In this document: one piece after another, positions 27,711 through 35,773 of the stretch
Layout of the letters: every line of letters begins with the position of its first letter
Numbering within the stretch: position 1 is the first letter of the stretch
The notes under the pieces: model-generated
The model's database searches: none
What the model saw: only the letters and a program-made list of their open reading frames with translations
Told to the model about the DNA's origin: nothing
Program-made: the position numbers and the translations under genes
NCBI RefSeq assembly: GCF_024385575.1
Contig: NZ_JANFMV010000001.1
Location: forward strand, 3,501,681 to 3,565,680
Length of the DNA: 64,000 nt
From: Rhizobium sp. NRK18
Lineage (GTDB): Bacteria; Pseudomonadota; Alphaproteobacteria; Rhizobiales; Rhizobiaceae
Direction of reading: 5' to 3'

Positions 27711-27739
27711 CGCCAGTCTGGCTTCAGTTCTGGCGTCAG
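27707..27739. terminator. Bidirectional hairpin spanning argB and efflux stops
   Basis: CTGACGCCAG (27707-27716) pairs perfectly with CTGGCGTCAG (27730-27739), with further CTGG/TTCAG-type pairing possible in the loop. The left arm holds the argB stop and the right arm the stop of the convergent MFS gene. No T-run is present. Confidence 0.6.
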
Positions 27740-29208
27740 TCGACCATCACCGGCTGCTGACGGGCGGCGGGAAGCTCGGGTTTCTTCAAGAGAAACACCA
27801 TCGCGACCACCAGCACGTAGCAGCCGAGATTGTAGAGCGTCGCCAGTTCGAGGCCGCGGGTGAACGCCTCGTGCGGCGTGGCGCCGCCTGCGGACCGTGC
27901 GCCGACCACCGCAAAGAAGATGCTGCTGATGACGGCGACGCCGAAGGCGCCGCCGGCCTGCTGGAGCGCCTGCAGCGATCCGGAGCCGGAACCGGCATCC
28001 TTGTCCGGCACGCCGGCGAGGATCGTCTCGAACAGCGGCGTGATCGCCAGTCCCAGGCCGAAACCGGCAATCGCCAGCGCCGGCGCGAAATTCCAATGAT
28101 TGAGAACGTCCGCGGCATTGTCGGCAACGATGCGGACAAGGGCGATGCCGGCAAAAAGCGCGATAACGCCTGCCGCGATGCGCTCGCGGTGCCAGCGAAA
28201 GCCGACCTTGCCGGAAAACACCGACGCCAGCAGCACGCCGATCGGAAACGGCATGGTGGTGACGCCCGACTGCAATGGCGTCAGCCCATGGCCCGTCTGA
28301 AGATAGATGGCGAAGACGAGAAAGAAGCCCGGCACGGCGGAGAAGAAGAACAGCGATATCAGCGCGCCGATGGCGAAGTTGCGATTGCGGATCAGATGCG
28401 CCGGCAGAAGCTGCGGCCGGCCGCGCTGTTCCTGGCGATTGACCCAGGCATAAAACACCAGGAACAAGGCCACGCCGGCGACCACCATGGCGAGCGTCCA
28501 CCATGGCCAGCCGAGGCCATTGCCCTCGATCAGCGGAAAGATCACGCAGAACATCGCGGCCGCGGCAATCAGGATGCCGGGGATATCGTTCTTCATGCCG
28601 GGATGGGCGGGGATGGCGGGAATGTATTTCTGCGCCGCGAAGACCGCGGCGATGCCGATCGGGATGTTGATGAGGAAGATCGGCCGCCATTCGCTGCCGG
28701 CGATGTCGGCTGCAATCAGCGCGCCGCCCAGGACCGGGCCGGTGACGGATGCGAGGCCGGCGGCAAGGCCGATCAGCGCAAAGGCCTTCGCCCGCTCGTG
28801 CGGCGGGAACATGACCTGGCCGATGGCGATCACCTGCGGCACCATCATCGCGCCGCCGACGCCCTGCAGCACGCGGGCAGCGATCAGCAGGCCCATGCCC
28901 GGCGCAATCCCGCACAGGAGGGAGGCGATCGTGAACAGGGCGACGCCGCTCATGAAGATGCGCTTGCGCCCGATGACGTCGCCAAGCCGGCCGAACGGCA
29001 TCAGGCCCAGCGCAAACGTCATGATATAACCGGCCACCACCCATTCGATACCGGCGCTCGTCGCTCCGAGGCTCTTCTGCATGCTGGGGAGAGCGACGTT
29101 GACGATGGTGACGTCGATGAAATTCATGAAAGAGGAAATCAGCAGGATCGTCATGGCAATCCAGCGGTAGGCATAGGGCTCGCCGGTGGAAAACGTTCTG
29201 TCCGTCAT
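27736..29208 (-). CDS. MFS multidrug efflux transporter, DHA2 (EmrB/QacA) family
   Basis: The 490-residue protein has about 14 membrane helices. Motif A appears as GRLGDVIGRKRIF, the DHA2 motif VNVALPSMQKSLG near the N-terminus, and motif C as GLAAGLASVTGPVLGG. It is a proton-driven exporter of drugs or other hydrophobic compounds. The start at MTDRTFSTG is 2 nt after the TetR stop, so regulator and pump form an operon. The pump should be derepressed when the TetR protein binds ligand. No membrane-fusion partner gene is adjacent. Confidence 0.9.
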   Translation of the reverse strand: MTDRTFSTGEPYAYRWIAMTILLISSFMNFIDVTIVNVALPSMQKSLGATSAGIEWVVAGYIMTFALGLMPFGRLGDVIGRKRIFMSGVALFTIASLLCGIAPGMGLLIAARVLQGVGGAMMVPQVIAIGQVMFPPHERAKAFALIGLAAGLASVTGPVLGGALIAADIAGSEWRPIFLINIPIGIAAVFAAQKYIPAIPAHPGMKNDIPGILIAAAAMFCVIFPLIEGNGLGWPWWTLAMVVAGVALFLVFYAWVNRQEQRGRPQLLPAHLIRNRNFAIGALISLFFFSAVPGFFLVFAIYLQTGHGLTPLQSGVTTMPFPIGVLLASVFSGKVGFRWHRERIAAGVIALFAGIALVRIVADNAADVLNHWNFAPALAIAGFGLGLAITPLFETILAGVPDKDAGSGSGSLQALQQAGGAFGVAVISSIFFAVVGARSAGGATPHEAFTRGLELATLYNLGCYVLVVAMVFLLKKPELPAARQQPVMVD

Positions 29209-29210
29209 CG

Positions 29211-29825
29211 TCAGCCTGGATTGTTTGAGGGACATGCCTGGATCGATCGCACGAGTTCGCCGGTCACCTGTCCGTAAACGGTCTCGTCCAGCGGCTGCCG
29301 CCGTCCGGCCAGGAGGGCGAGCGTCCCGACGATGATCAGCGCCGCCGCGTTGACATCGATGTCGGAGCGGAAGGTTCCGTCGGCAATGCCGGCTTCGAGA
29401 ATGGTGGCGAAGTGACAGCGCCAGCCGGCGCTCATCGGGTTGATGTAGCGGGCAACCTTGTCGTCGTATTCGGAGCGACGCTTCAGCTCGATCATGGCAT
29501 GAAGCAAGTTCGGATTGTTGATCGCGGTATCCCTGAACTCCGAGAATTCAAGCTTCAACTGCTCGAGCGGCGACAGGCCGTCGCGAGGATTGCTCATGTG
29601 CTGGGCCGTGAATTCGTCGAGCATCGACTGGGCCAGAAGCTCGATCAGCGCTTCCTTGGTCGGTACGTGATAATGCAGCGTGGCAACGTTGATGCCGACC
29701 CGATCGGCGATTTCGCGGGTGCGCAGACCCTCGAATCCCTTCTCGACGATCAGGGCGCGCGCGGCCTCGGCAATGGCACGGCGGCGGTCTTCCGTAGGGA
29801 GATAGGGATGCGGCTGCTTTTTCAT
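29211..29825 (-). CDS. TetR-family transcriptional repressor
   Basis: The 204-residue protein has a TetR DNA-binding domain at residues 12-60 (AIAEAARALIVEKGFEGLRT, then the HTH REIADRVGINVATLHYHVPT) and an all-helical ligand domain. It precedes the MFS pump gene by 2 nt and probably represses its own operon. The operator would be in the 78 nt before 29825 (29826-29903); AATTCAAGCAATT at 29826-29838 is an AT-rich partial dyad there. The ligand is unknown. Confidence 0.9.
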   Translation of the reverse strand: MKKQPHPYLPTEDRRRAIAEAARALIVEKGFEGLRTREIADRVGINVATLHYHVPTKEALIELLAQSMLDEFTAQHMSNPRDGLSPLEQLKLEFSEFRDTAINNPNLLHAMIELKRRSEYDDKVARYINPMSAGWRCHFATILEAGIADGTFRSDIDVNAAALIIVGTLALLAGRRQPLDETVYGQVTGELVRSIQACPSNNPG

Positions 29826-29903
29826 AATTCAAGCAATTGATGGGGGGCGGCTGGATGTCAAGGCCGGGCGTCTGGGAAAGGGTACGACGCCCGGCCTTCC
29901 CGC

Positions 29904-30818
29904 TCAAAACAGGAGCAGTGCGAGGATGCCGAAGACGATCAGGAGACAGCCGGCAATTTCAAGGCCGTTGATCTTTTCCTTGAAGATGAAGACCGACGAG
30001 GCGAAGGTGAACAGCATCTCGATCTGCGCCAGCGCCTTGACCACGGCCGCCTGCTGCAGGGTCATGGCCGAGAACCAGCCGAAGGATGCCGTCGCCCCGA
30101 CGAAGCCGACGAGGATCGCCGGCCGCCATGCCTTCATCACCTGAACCAGTTCCTTCGGCTCGCGCCAGAGCATCCAGCCGAGCATTGCCACGGTCTGGAC
30201 CACGATGACGACGGCGAGCGTGACGCTTGCCTGCATGGCAAAGTCCGGCGCCGGCAGCGTGCGGCCAAGGGCCAGCGAAGCGGAACGGTAAGAAACCGCC
30301 GCAATGCCGAAGAAGGTGCCGGAAAGGAGACCAATCAGGGCCGTCCGGCTGGTGACGGAGGTCAGGAGCGAACGGACGGAAAGCGCCGTGCGGGCGACCG
30401 AGATCAGCATCACGCCGGCAACCGAAATGGCGATGGCGATCAGCGTGCTGGCGGTCACGGTCTCGCCGAGGAAGACGAGCGCGAACAGCGCTGCCTGCGC
30501 CGGCTCGGTGCGCGAATAGGCCGTGCCGACGGCGAAGTTTCGAAAGGCGAACAGATGGACGAGCAGGAACTGGGCGGCGATCTGGGTGAAGGCACCGACC
30601 AGCGCCCAGCCGGCAAAGGCGGGCGTGAGCGCCGGCAGAACATGGCCTTCCCGGCTTGCGAGAACGGCGAGGTAAATGAGCGCGAACGGCACGCCGAAGC
30701 CGAAGCGGACGAAGGTCGCTCCGGTCGTGCCGATCCGGCCCTTGAGGTGTTTCTGCAGCGCCGAGCGAATGTTCTGCAGGAAGGCGGCTGCGATGGTGAT
30801 GACGATCCAGGCTGGCAT
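29904..30818 (-). CDS. EamA/DMT-family transporter with G10 tract in its leader
   Basis: The 304-residue protein has ten predicted helices in two EamA repeats (start MPAWIVITIAAAFLQN; TAYSRTEPAQAALFALVFLG closes the first repeat). Substrate is unknown. A frame extended to a GTG at 30860 adds 14 residues and would run through a homopolymer of ten C (minus strand). If that start were used, slippage there would switch the frame. The ATG at 30818 gives the normal family N-terminus and is preferred, although its ribosome site (AAGAGATC) is poor. Confidence 0.85.
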   Translation of the reverse strand: MPAWIVITIAAAFLQNIRSALQKHLKGRIGTTGATFVRFGFGVPFALIYLAVLASREGHVLPALTPAFAGWALVGAFTQIAAQFLLVHLFAFRNFAVGTAYSRTEPAQAALFALVFLGETVTASTLIAIAISVAGVMLISVARTALSVRSLLTSVTSRTALIGLLSGTFFGIAAVSYRSASLALGRTLPAPDFAMQASVTLAVVIVVQTVAMLGWMLWREPKELVQVMKAWRPAILVGFVGATASFGWFSAMTLQQAAVVKALAQIEMLFTFASSVFIFKEKINGLEIAGCLLIVFGILALLLF

Positions 30819-30838
30819 GATGATCTCTTGTCGATGTC

Positions 30839-30848
30839 GGGGGGGGGG
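30839..30848. repeat. Homopolymer of ten G (C on the minus strand)
   Basis: Ten consecutive G at 30839-30848 lie 21-30 nt before the EamA start on the minus strand. It is the longest single-base run I noticed in the window. Such tracts slip during replication and can alter promoter or leader spacing, or the frame of an upstream start. A sequencing error in tract length is possible. Confidence 0.85.
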
Positions 30849-30904
30849 CCGGGAAACCACCCCGGCTGACGCATTAGTTCGGACCGACCAGCGGCCCGCC
30901 GAGA

Positions 30905-31027
30905 TCAGCGAAGTCGGCTGAGCGCGGTACCCGACAGGCTCGCGAGGAAGCGCACCGGCAGGCGCTTGCGGTCCTGCAGGATCAAGGCTGCGCAGTGGGC
31001 GCCCGTGTTTCGCTTCGTCATCGACAT
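30905..31027 (-). CDS. Possible small basic protein, 40 residues
   Basis: A frame from ATG 31027 (MSMTKRNTGAHCAALI) to TGA codes for 40 residues. By my count 35 of 40 sense codons end in G or C, close to the neighbouring genes and higher than typical for a chance frame. The protein is basic, ends SGTALSRLR, and has no membrane helix. No clear Shine-Dalgarno sequence is present. It lies upstream of and in the same direction as the EamA gene. I know no family for it; coding status is open. Confidence 0.4.
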   Translation of the reverse strand: MSMTKRNTGAHCAALILQDRKRLPVRFLASLSGTALSRLR

Positions 31028-31155
31028 GATCGTTCTATAGCAGTTCGCCCGGCCGCCGCCAATCGTCATTGCCGCGGCCCACGGGTCGCGAAAAGCCTGC
31101 GCTTCGTCGACCGAGGGCATTTCCTTGCGCCGCCGCCTCTGCCATAAGAACGGCC

Positions 31156-31878
31156 ATGAACACACGCAAAGCCCTGCCCGAAAAGTCCGATTTCGATACC
31201 GTCAAAGACTGGGTCTTCGATCTCGACAACACGCTCTATCCGCATCACGTCAATCTGTTCGCGCAGATCGACCGCAACATGACGGCCTTCGTCTCCGAGC
31301 TCCTGCAGCTCGAGCCGGAGGAAGCTCGCTTGATCCAGAAGCGCTATTATCACGAGCACGGCACGACGCTGCAGGGCCTGATGATCCACCACGAGGTCGA
31401 TCCGAACGACTTCCTGCAGCGGGCGCATGCGATCGACTATTCGATCCTGATGCCCGATCCCGATCTCGGCGCCGCCATCAAGGCGCTTCCCGGCCGCAAG
31501 TTCATCTTCACCAATGGCAGCACGGCGCATGCCGAAGCCGTGTCCCGGGCGCTCGGCATCCTCGACCATTTCGACGACATCTTCGACATCGTCGCCGCGG
31601 ACTACGTGCCGAAGCCGGCCGGCAGCACGTATGACAAGTTCGCCAGCCTCAACCGGATCGACGGCGCCCATGCCGCGATGTTCGAGGATCTGCCGCGCAA
31701 CCTGTCGGTGCCGAAGTCGCTCGGCATGCGTACCGTGCTCCTGGTACCGCGCAATCTGGAAGAGGCGTTCCTGGAAAGCTGGGAACGGCCGGAAGAGGGC
31801 CGCGACCATGTCGACTACGTGACCGACGATCTGGCCGGCTTCCTGCGCGCAATCGTTTCAGGGCCGGCGAAATCTTAA
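31156..31878 (+). CDS. Pyrimidine 5'-nucleotidase, HAD superfamily
   Basis: The 240-residue protein has HAD motif I WVFDLDNTLYP (nucleophile Asp), motif II IFTNGS, the lysine in VPKPAGSTYDKF, and motif IV FEDLPRNL. This pattern is the SDT1/pyrimidine 5'-nucleotidase group (TIGR01993 type), which dephosphorylates UMP/CMP or related mononucleotides. The cap is a small helical insert (residues about 35-95). The start at MNTRKALPEK is preferred over the frame's earlier ATG at 31069. In rhizobia a gene of this kind commonly lies near dapD, as here. Confidence 0.87.
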   Translation: MNTRKALPEKSDFDTVKDWVFDLDNTLYPHHVNLFAQIDRNMTAFVSELLQLEPEEARLIQKRYYHEHGTTLQGLMIHHEVDPNDFLQRAHAIDYSILMPDPDLGAAIKALPGRKFIFTNGSTAHAEAVSRALGILDHFDDIFDIVAADYVPKPAGSTYDKFASLNRIDGAHAAMFEDLPRNLSVPKSLGMRTVLLVPRNLEEAFLESWERPEEGRDHVDYVTDDLAGFLRAIVSGPAKS

Positions 31879-32016
31879 CAAAAAGCAAATAGCTGCAGGA
31901 ACTTAGGTTACAAGCGATATTACCAAAGTTTCATCTACCTTACCGTTGTTTAAGTGGTGAAGGCACGCGACCGTTCCTACCTTTCCCAGTGTGAATGACG
32001 CTGGAAAGGAAGAACC

Positions 32017-32778
32017 ATGAACACCAAGACCCTCACGCTTGCGGCTGCCTCCGCAATCCTGATCACGGGCGTATCAGCAGGAGCCGTGTCTGCCCGCGGC
32101 TTCGGCGACGGTTTCGGCGGCCGCCATGGCCCCTCGCCCGAAAAAACCTATGTCCGCATGCTGCAGCTTTTCGACGCCAATGGCGACGGCAAGATCACCA
32201 AGGACGAAGCCATTGCCGGCGAAGAGAAGAAATTCGCCGAGATCGACACGAACAAGGACGGCTCGATCACGCCCGGCGAATTGCGCGAATACCGCCAGGC
32301 CTGGATGAAGGATCATCACCGCCCCGACCGCATGGGCAAGGGTCCCGGACCTGACGGAATGGGCAAAGGCCCCGGTCCCGATGGAATGAAGCCCGGCATG
32401 ATGAAGGACCAGATGCAGGGCAAGAACGACCCGGCCGGCATGGGCAAGCCTGAAGGCGGACCGCCGCCGCAGGAAGACGCCATGGGCAACGGCCCGCAGG
32501 GCGGACCGCCCGGCGATGACGACCGGGGCCATGGCTGGTGGCATCGCTGGATGGACCGTGACGGCGACGGCCCGCGCGGCAAAATGGCGCGCGACGATCA
32601 TGGCCCTCGCTTCGGCGGACCGATGCGCGGCATGATGCTGATCCACATGGCCGACACCGACGAGAACGGTCAGGTCAGCAAGGAAGAGGCGAAAGCCGCG
32701 ATGACCAAGATGTTCGATCGCATGGATGTGAACGGCGACGGCGTCATCGATATCAAGGACATGCCTCCCGCCGAGTAA
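32017..32778 (+). CDS. Secreted EF-hand calcium-binding protein
   Basis: The 253-residue protein has a signal peptide (cleaved after VSA) and four EF-hand loops in two pairs: DANGDGKITKDE and DTNKDGSITPGE near residues 53-83, then DTDENGQVSKEE and DVNGDGVIDIKD near 212-249. Between them is a low-complexity linker rich in Gly, Pro, Met and Asp, with a tandem GPGPDGMGK repeat (about residues 108-123) and a WWHRWMDRDGDG stretch. It probably binds periplasmic calcium; the linker explains its size beyond a simple two-hand protein. GGAAAGGAAG precedes the ATG. A strong terminator follows. Confidence 0.87.
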   Translation: MNTKTLTLAAASAILITGVSAGAVSARGFGDGFGGRHGPSPEKTYVRMLQLFDANGDGKITKDEAIAGEEKKFAEIDTNKDGSITPGELREYRQAWMKDHHRPDRMGKGPGPDGMGKGPGPDGMKPGMMKDQMQGKNDPAGMGKPEGGPPPQEDAMGNGPQGGPPGDDDRGHGWWHRWMDRDGDGPRGKMARDDHGPRFGGPMRGMMLIHMADTDENGQVSKEEAKAAMTKMFDRMDVNGDGVIDIKDMPPAE

Positions 32779-32808
32779 GCCCCTCTCTCCCTACTCGGAC
32801 AGGCACAT

Positions 32809-32846
32809 GGCCGGTCCCGCAGCATGCGGGGCCGGCCTTTCCTTTT
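32809..32846 (+). terminator. Terminator after the EF-hand gene
   Basis: GGCCGGTCCCGC (32809-32820) pairs with GCGGGGCCGGCC (32826-32837), 12 bp with one G-U, loop AGCAT. TTTCCTTTTCC follows. It lies 30 nt after the stop and also separates the convergent LOG gene. Confidence 0.9.
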
Positions 32847-32855
32847 CCTGATCCG

Positions 32856-33719
32856 TCAGGCGTGACCGTAGAATTCGCCAATGATCCGCCAGGCATCGTC
32901 GGCGGTGTCGACAAAACTGATAAGGTCGAGATCCTCCGGGGCGATGGTGCCGAACTCGGCAAGCGCCTCGAAATTGACGATCCGGTGCCAGAATTCCGAG
33001 CCGAACAGGATCAGCGGCACGCGGCTCATGCGGCCGGTCTGGATCAGCGTCAGGCATTCGAAGAATTCGTCCAGCGTGCCGAAACCGCCCGGGAAGACGG
33101 TGACGGCCTTCGCCCGCATCAGGAAGTGCATCTTGCGGATGGCGAAATAGTGGAAGTTGAAGGAAAGCTCCGGCGTCACATAGGGGTTCGGCGCCTGCTC
33201 GTGAGGCAGCACGATGTTGAGGCCGATCGACGGAGCGCCGACCTCGGCCGCGCCGCGGTTTCCGGCTTCCATGACGCCCGGACCGCCGCCCGTCGTCACC
33301 ACGTATTCGCGGTTTTCGTGGTCGCGGGCATATTGCGAGCAAAGCCTCGCGAATTTCTGCGCCTCGCTGTAATAGACCGACGCCTCCGACAGGTTGCGGC
33401 GCTGCGTCTCGTTTCGCGCCGCCCAGGGCTCGACGCCGGGCGCCGGGATGCGCGCGCCACCGAACATGACGACCGTCGAGCGGATGCCCTTTTCCTCAAG
33501 GATCATCTCGGCTTTCAAAAGCTCGAGCTGGAAGCGGACGGGGCGCAGCTCCTCGCGGCACAGGAAATCCTCGTCGGCGTAAGCCAGCCGGTAGGAGGGC
33601 GAGACCGTCTGTGGCGTCTTCGGAATCCCTTCCGCCTTTTGCTTGTCGGCGGAGCTGTTTTTCAGCGGATCCCATGCCCCATCCCTGCGTCGGCGGCCCA
33701 CATGCTTCATGTTCGTCAT
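32856..33719 (-). CDS. LOG-family protein (nucleotide 5'-monophosphate phosphoribohydrolase-like)
   Basis: The 287-residue protein has the LOG motif PGGFGTLDEFFE and the upstream VVTTGGGPGVMEAGNRGA. Small LOG proteins release cytokinin bases from riboside monophosphates. This is the longer bacterial form with an N-terminal extension of about 80 residues (PSYRLAYADEDFLCREELRP), closer to AMP nucleosidase-like/PpnN-like LOG proteins of unknown preference. The start is probably the ATG at 33719, which has GAGGA a few bases upstream; 33722 and 33710 are alternatives. It is divergent from dapD. Confidence 0.85.
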   Translation of the reverse strand: MTNMKHVGRRRRDGAWDPLKNSSADKQKAEGIPKTPQTVSPSYRLAYADEDFLCREELRPVRFQLELLKAEMILEEKGIRSTVVMFGGARIPAPGVEPWAARNETQRRNLSEASVYYSEAQKFARLCSQYARDHENREYVVTTGGGPGVMEAGNRGAAEVGAPSIGLNIVLPHEQAPNPYVTPELSFNFHYFAIRKMHFLMRAKAVTVFPGGFGTLDEFFECLTLIQTGRMSRVPLILFGSEFWHRIVNFEALAEFGTIAPEDLDLISFVDTADDAWRIIGEFYGHA

Positions 33720-33878
33720 CATTCCTCTATTCCGGCGCAAAGCCGAATCACATTGACGCTCGCAAGCCCGTCGCTTACAGCATCCGTGATAAATTTGACC
33801 CCTGCCAAAGGACTTACGTCCGGCAGGCCCATCAGATCACCGGCCCAGAGTCTAAACATCGAAGTTTAAGGATTTCCC

Positions 33879-34733
33879 ATGACAGGTATCGATCTCGCGT
33901 CCCTGGAGACAAGCATTGAAACGGCGTTCGACAACCGTGACAGCGTCAACACCTCCACGCGCGGCGAGGTTCGCGATGCCGTGGAAACCGCACTGAACCT
34001 GCTCGACAGCGGTAAGGCCCGCGTCGCAACCCGCGGCGAGGACGGCAACTGGACCGTTCACCAATGGCTGAAGAAGGCCGTTCTCCTGTCCTTCCGCCTG
34101 AATGACATGGAAGTCGTCAAGGGCGGTCCGGGCAACTCGACCTGGTGGGACAAGGTGCCGTCGAAGTTCGAGAACTGGGGCGAGAACGCCTTCCGCGAAG
34201 CCGGCTTCCGCGCCGTGCCGAACGCTGTCGTCCGCCGCTCGGCCTTCATCGGCAAGAACGTGGTGCTGATGCCGTCCTTCGTCAATCTCGGCGCCTATGT
34301 CGACGAGGGCACGATGGTCGACACCTGGGCGACCGTCGGCTCCTGCGCACAGATCGGCAAGCACGTGCATCTCTCCGGCGGCGTCGGCATCGGCGGCGTC
34401 CTGGAACCCATGCAGGCCGGCCCGACCATCATTGAGGACAACTGCTTCATCGGCGCCCGCTCGGAAGTCGTCGAAGGCTGCATCATTCGCGAGGGCTCGG
34501 TCCTCGGCATGGGCGTGTTCATCGGCAAGTCGACCAAGATCGTCGACCGCGCGACCGGCGAAGTGACCTATGGCGAAGTACCGCCCTACTCCGTCGTCGT
34601 CGCCGGCACCATGCCGGGCAAGCCGCTGCCGAACGGCGAGCCGGGCCCGAGCCTCTACTGCGCCGTCATCGTCAAGCGCGTCGACGAGAAGACCCGCTCC
34701 AAGACCGGCATCAACGAACTGCTGCGCGACTGA
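33879..34733 (+). CDS. dapD: 2,3,4,5-tetrahydropyridine-2,6-dicarboxylate N-succinyltransferase
   Basis: The 284-residue enzyme adds a succinyl group from succinyl-CoA in the lysine/meso-diaminopimelate pathway. The C-terminal half is a left-handed beta-helix of hexapeptide repeats ([40 protein letters not shown]). AVRDAV-like helical N-terminal sequence and a C-terminal hydrophobic end (INELLRD) are standard. AAGGA is upstream. dapE follows 1.0 kb downstream, separated by an MddA-like gene. Confidence 0.96.
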   Translation: MTGIDLASLETSIETAFDNRDSVNTSTRGEVRDAVETALNLLDSGKARVATRGEDGNWTVHQWLKKAVLLSFRLNDMEVVKGGPGNSTWWDKVPSKFENWGENAFREAGFRAVPNAVVRRSAFIGKNVVLMPSFVNLGAYVDEGTMVDTWATVGSCAQIGKHVHLSGGVGIGGVLEPMQAGPTIIEDNCFIGARSEVVEGCIIREGSVLGMGVFIGKSTKIVDRATGEVTYGEVPPYSVVVAGTMPGKPLPNGEPGPSLYCAVIVKRVDEKTRSKTGINELLRD

Positions 34734-34772
34734 CGCATCCCGACCGACACCCTGATACACGTCTGAACCCGC

Positions 34773-34799
34773 CAGTCCGGAGACAATCTCTCCGGGCTG
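34773..34799 (+). terminator. Hairpin after dapD
   Basis: CAGTCCGGAGA pairs with TCTCCGGGCTG (11 bp with one G-U, loop CAATC), 39 nt after the dapD stop. There is no T-run, so it is probably a Rho-assisted end or a stabilising hairpin. Confidence 0.5.
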
Positions 34800-34933
34800 C
34801 GCACGGCGAACGCACGCATTCGTGACAGGCCCCTGCCCCCGGCCATATTGATCGGACGGATGTGAGTGCCTAACGTCCCGACCTGCCGCTGTCGGCCAGT
34901 CAGATTGCGGCAGGTTGTCTGGGAGGGCACTCG

Positions 34934-35665
34934 ATGAAGCGTATCGGTTTCCTGGCATTCGGGCTCGTCGCCTATCTGTTTTCGCTGCTGACGATCCTCT
35001 ACCTGATCGCCTTCGTCGCCGGCCTGTCCGTGATCCCCCGATCGATCGACCATCCGGCAATCGGACTGTCATCGACGCATGCCGTCCTTGTCGACTTGCT
35101 GCTCATCGCGATCTTTGGCCTGCAACACAGCCTGATGGCGCGGCGCTCCTTCAAGGCGGCCTGGACGCGGCTGATGCCGCGCGCAATCGAGCGAAGCGGC
35201 TATCTGGTCTTCTCCTGCCTCGCATTCCTCCTGCTCTTCACCTTCTGGCAACCGCTCCCCGCCCTGCTCTGGGACGTCAGGGAAAGCCTTGCGGAGCCGC
35301 TCCTCTGGGCGGCCTTTCTCGCCGGCTGGCTGATCGCGCTCGTCAGTACTTTCCTCATCGATCACCTGGAGCTTTTCGGCCTGGCGCAGGTGCGGGACGC
35401 CTGGCGTGAACGGTCGACCGGCGCCCCAAGGTTTCGCCAGCCCTTCCTCTACCGGCTGGTCCGTCATCCCCTTTACAGCGGTTTCCTCGTCGCCTTCTGG
35501 GCCACGCCGGCCATGAGCTACGGCCACCTTCTCTTCTCGACGGGCATGACGGCTTACGTTCTCGTTGCGATACGCCTCGAGGAGCGGGATTTGCTGTCGC
35601 TTTTCGGTGCCGAATACCAGGCATACCGCCTGAGGGTCGGCAAGCTCATTCCACGGTTCAGGTGA
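34934..35665 (+). CDS. mddA: MddA-like methanethiol S-methyltransferase (NnrU/ICMT superfamily)
   Basis: The 243-residue membrane protein has about six helices and features of the MddA branch: FGLQHSLMARRSFKAAW, STFLIDHLELFGLAQV, LVRHPLYSGFLVAFWATPAM and the C-terminal EERDLLSLFGAEYQAY. The RHPxY...EE pattern is the SAM site of the isoprenylcysteine-methyltransferase fold. MddA methylates methanethiol to dimethyl sulfide and is known in Bradyrhizobium and mycobacteria, among others. GGGAGGG precedes the ATG by 7 nt. It is an isolated gene between dapD and dapE. The general NnrU fold is firm; the exact substrate is inferred. Confidence 0.75.
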   Translation: MKRIGFLAFGLVAYLFSLLTILYLIAFVAGLSVIPRSIDHPAIGLSSTHAVLVDLLLIAIFGLQHSLMARRSFKAAWTRLMPRAIERSGYLVFSCLAFLLLFTFWQPLPALLWDVRESLAEPLLWAAFLAGWLIALVSTFLIDHLELFGLAQVRDAWRERSTGAPRFRQPFLYRLVRHPLYSGFLVAFWATPAMSYGHLLFSTGMTAYVLVAIRLEERDLLSLFGAEYQAYRLRVGKLIPRFR

Positions 35666-35773
35666 CGCGTCCCCGTTGCCTCGGCTCGTGACAGGCTCCC
35701 AAGGATCGGCTACACAGCAACGACGCGTTCAGAAACACAAAACGGCCCTGATGGCCGCGGAATTCCAGTACCC

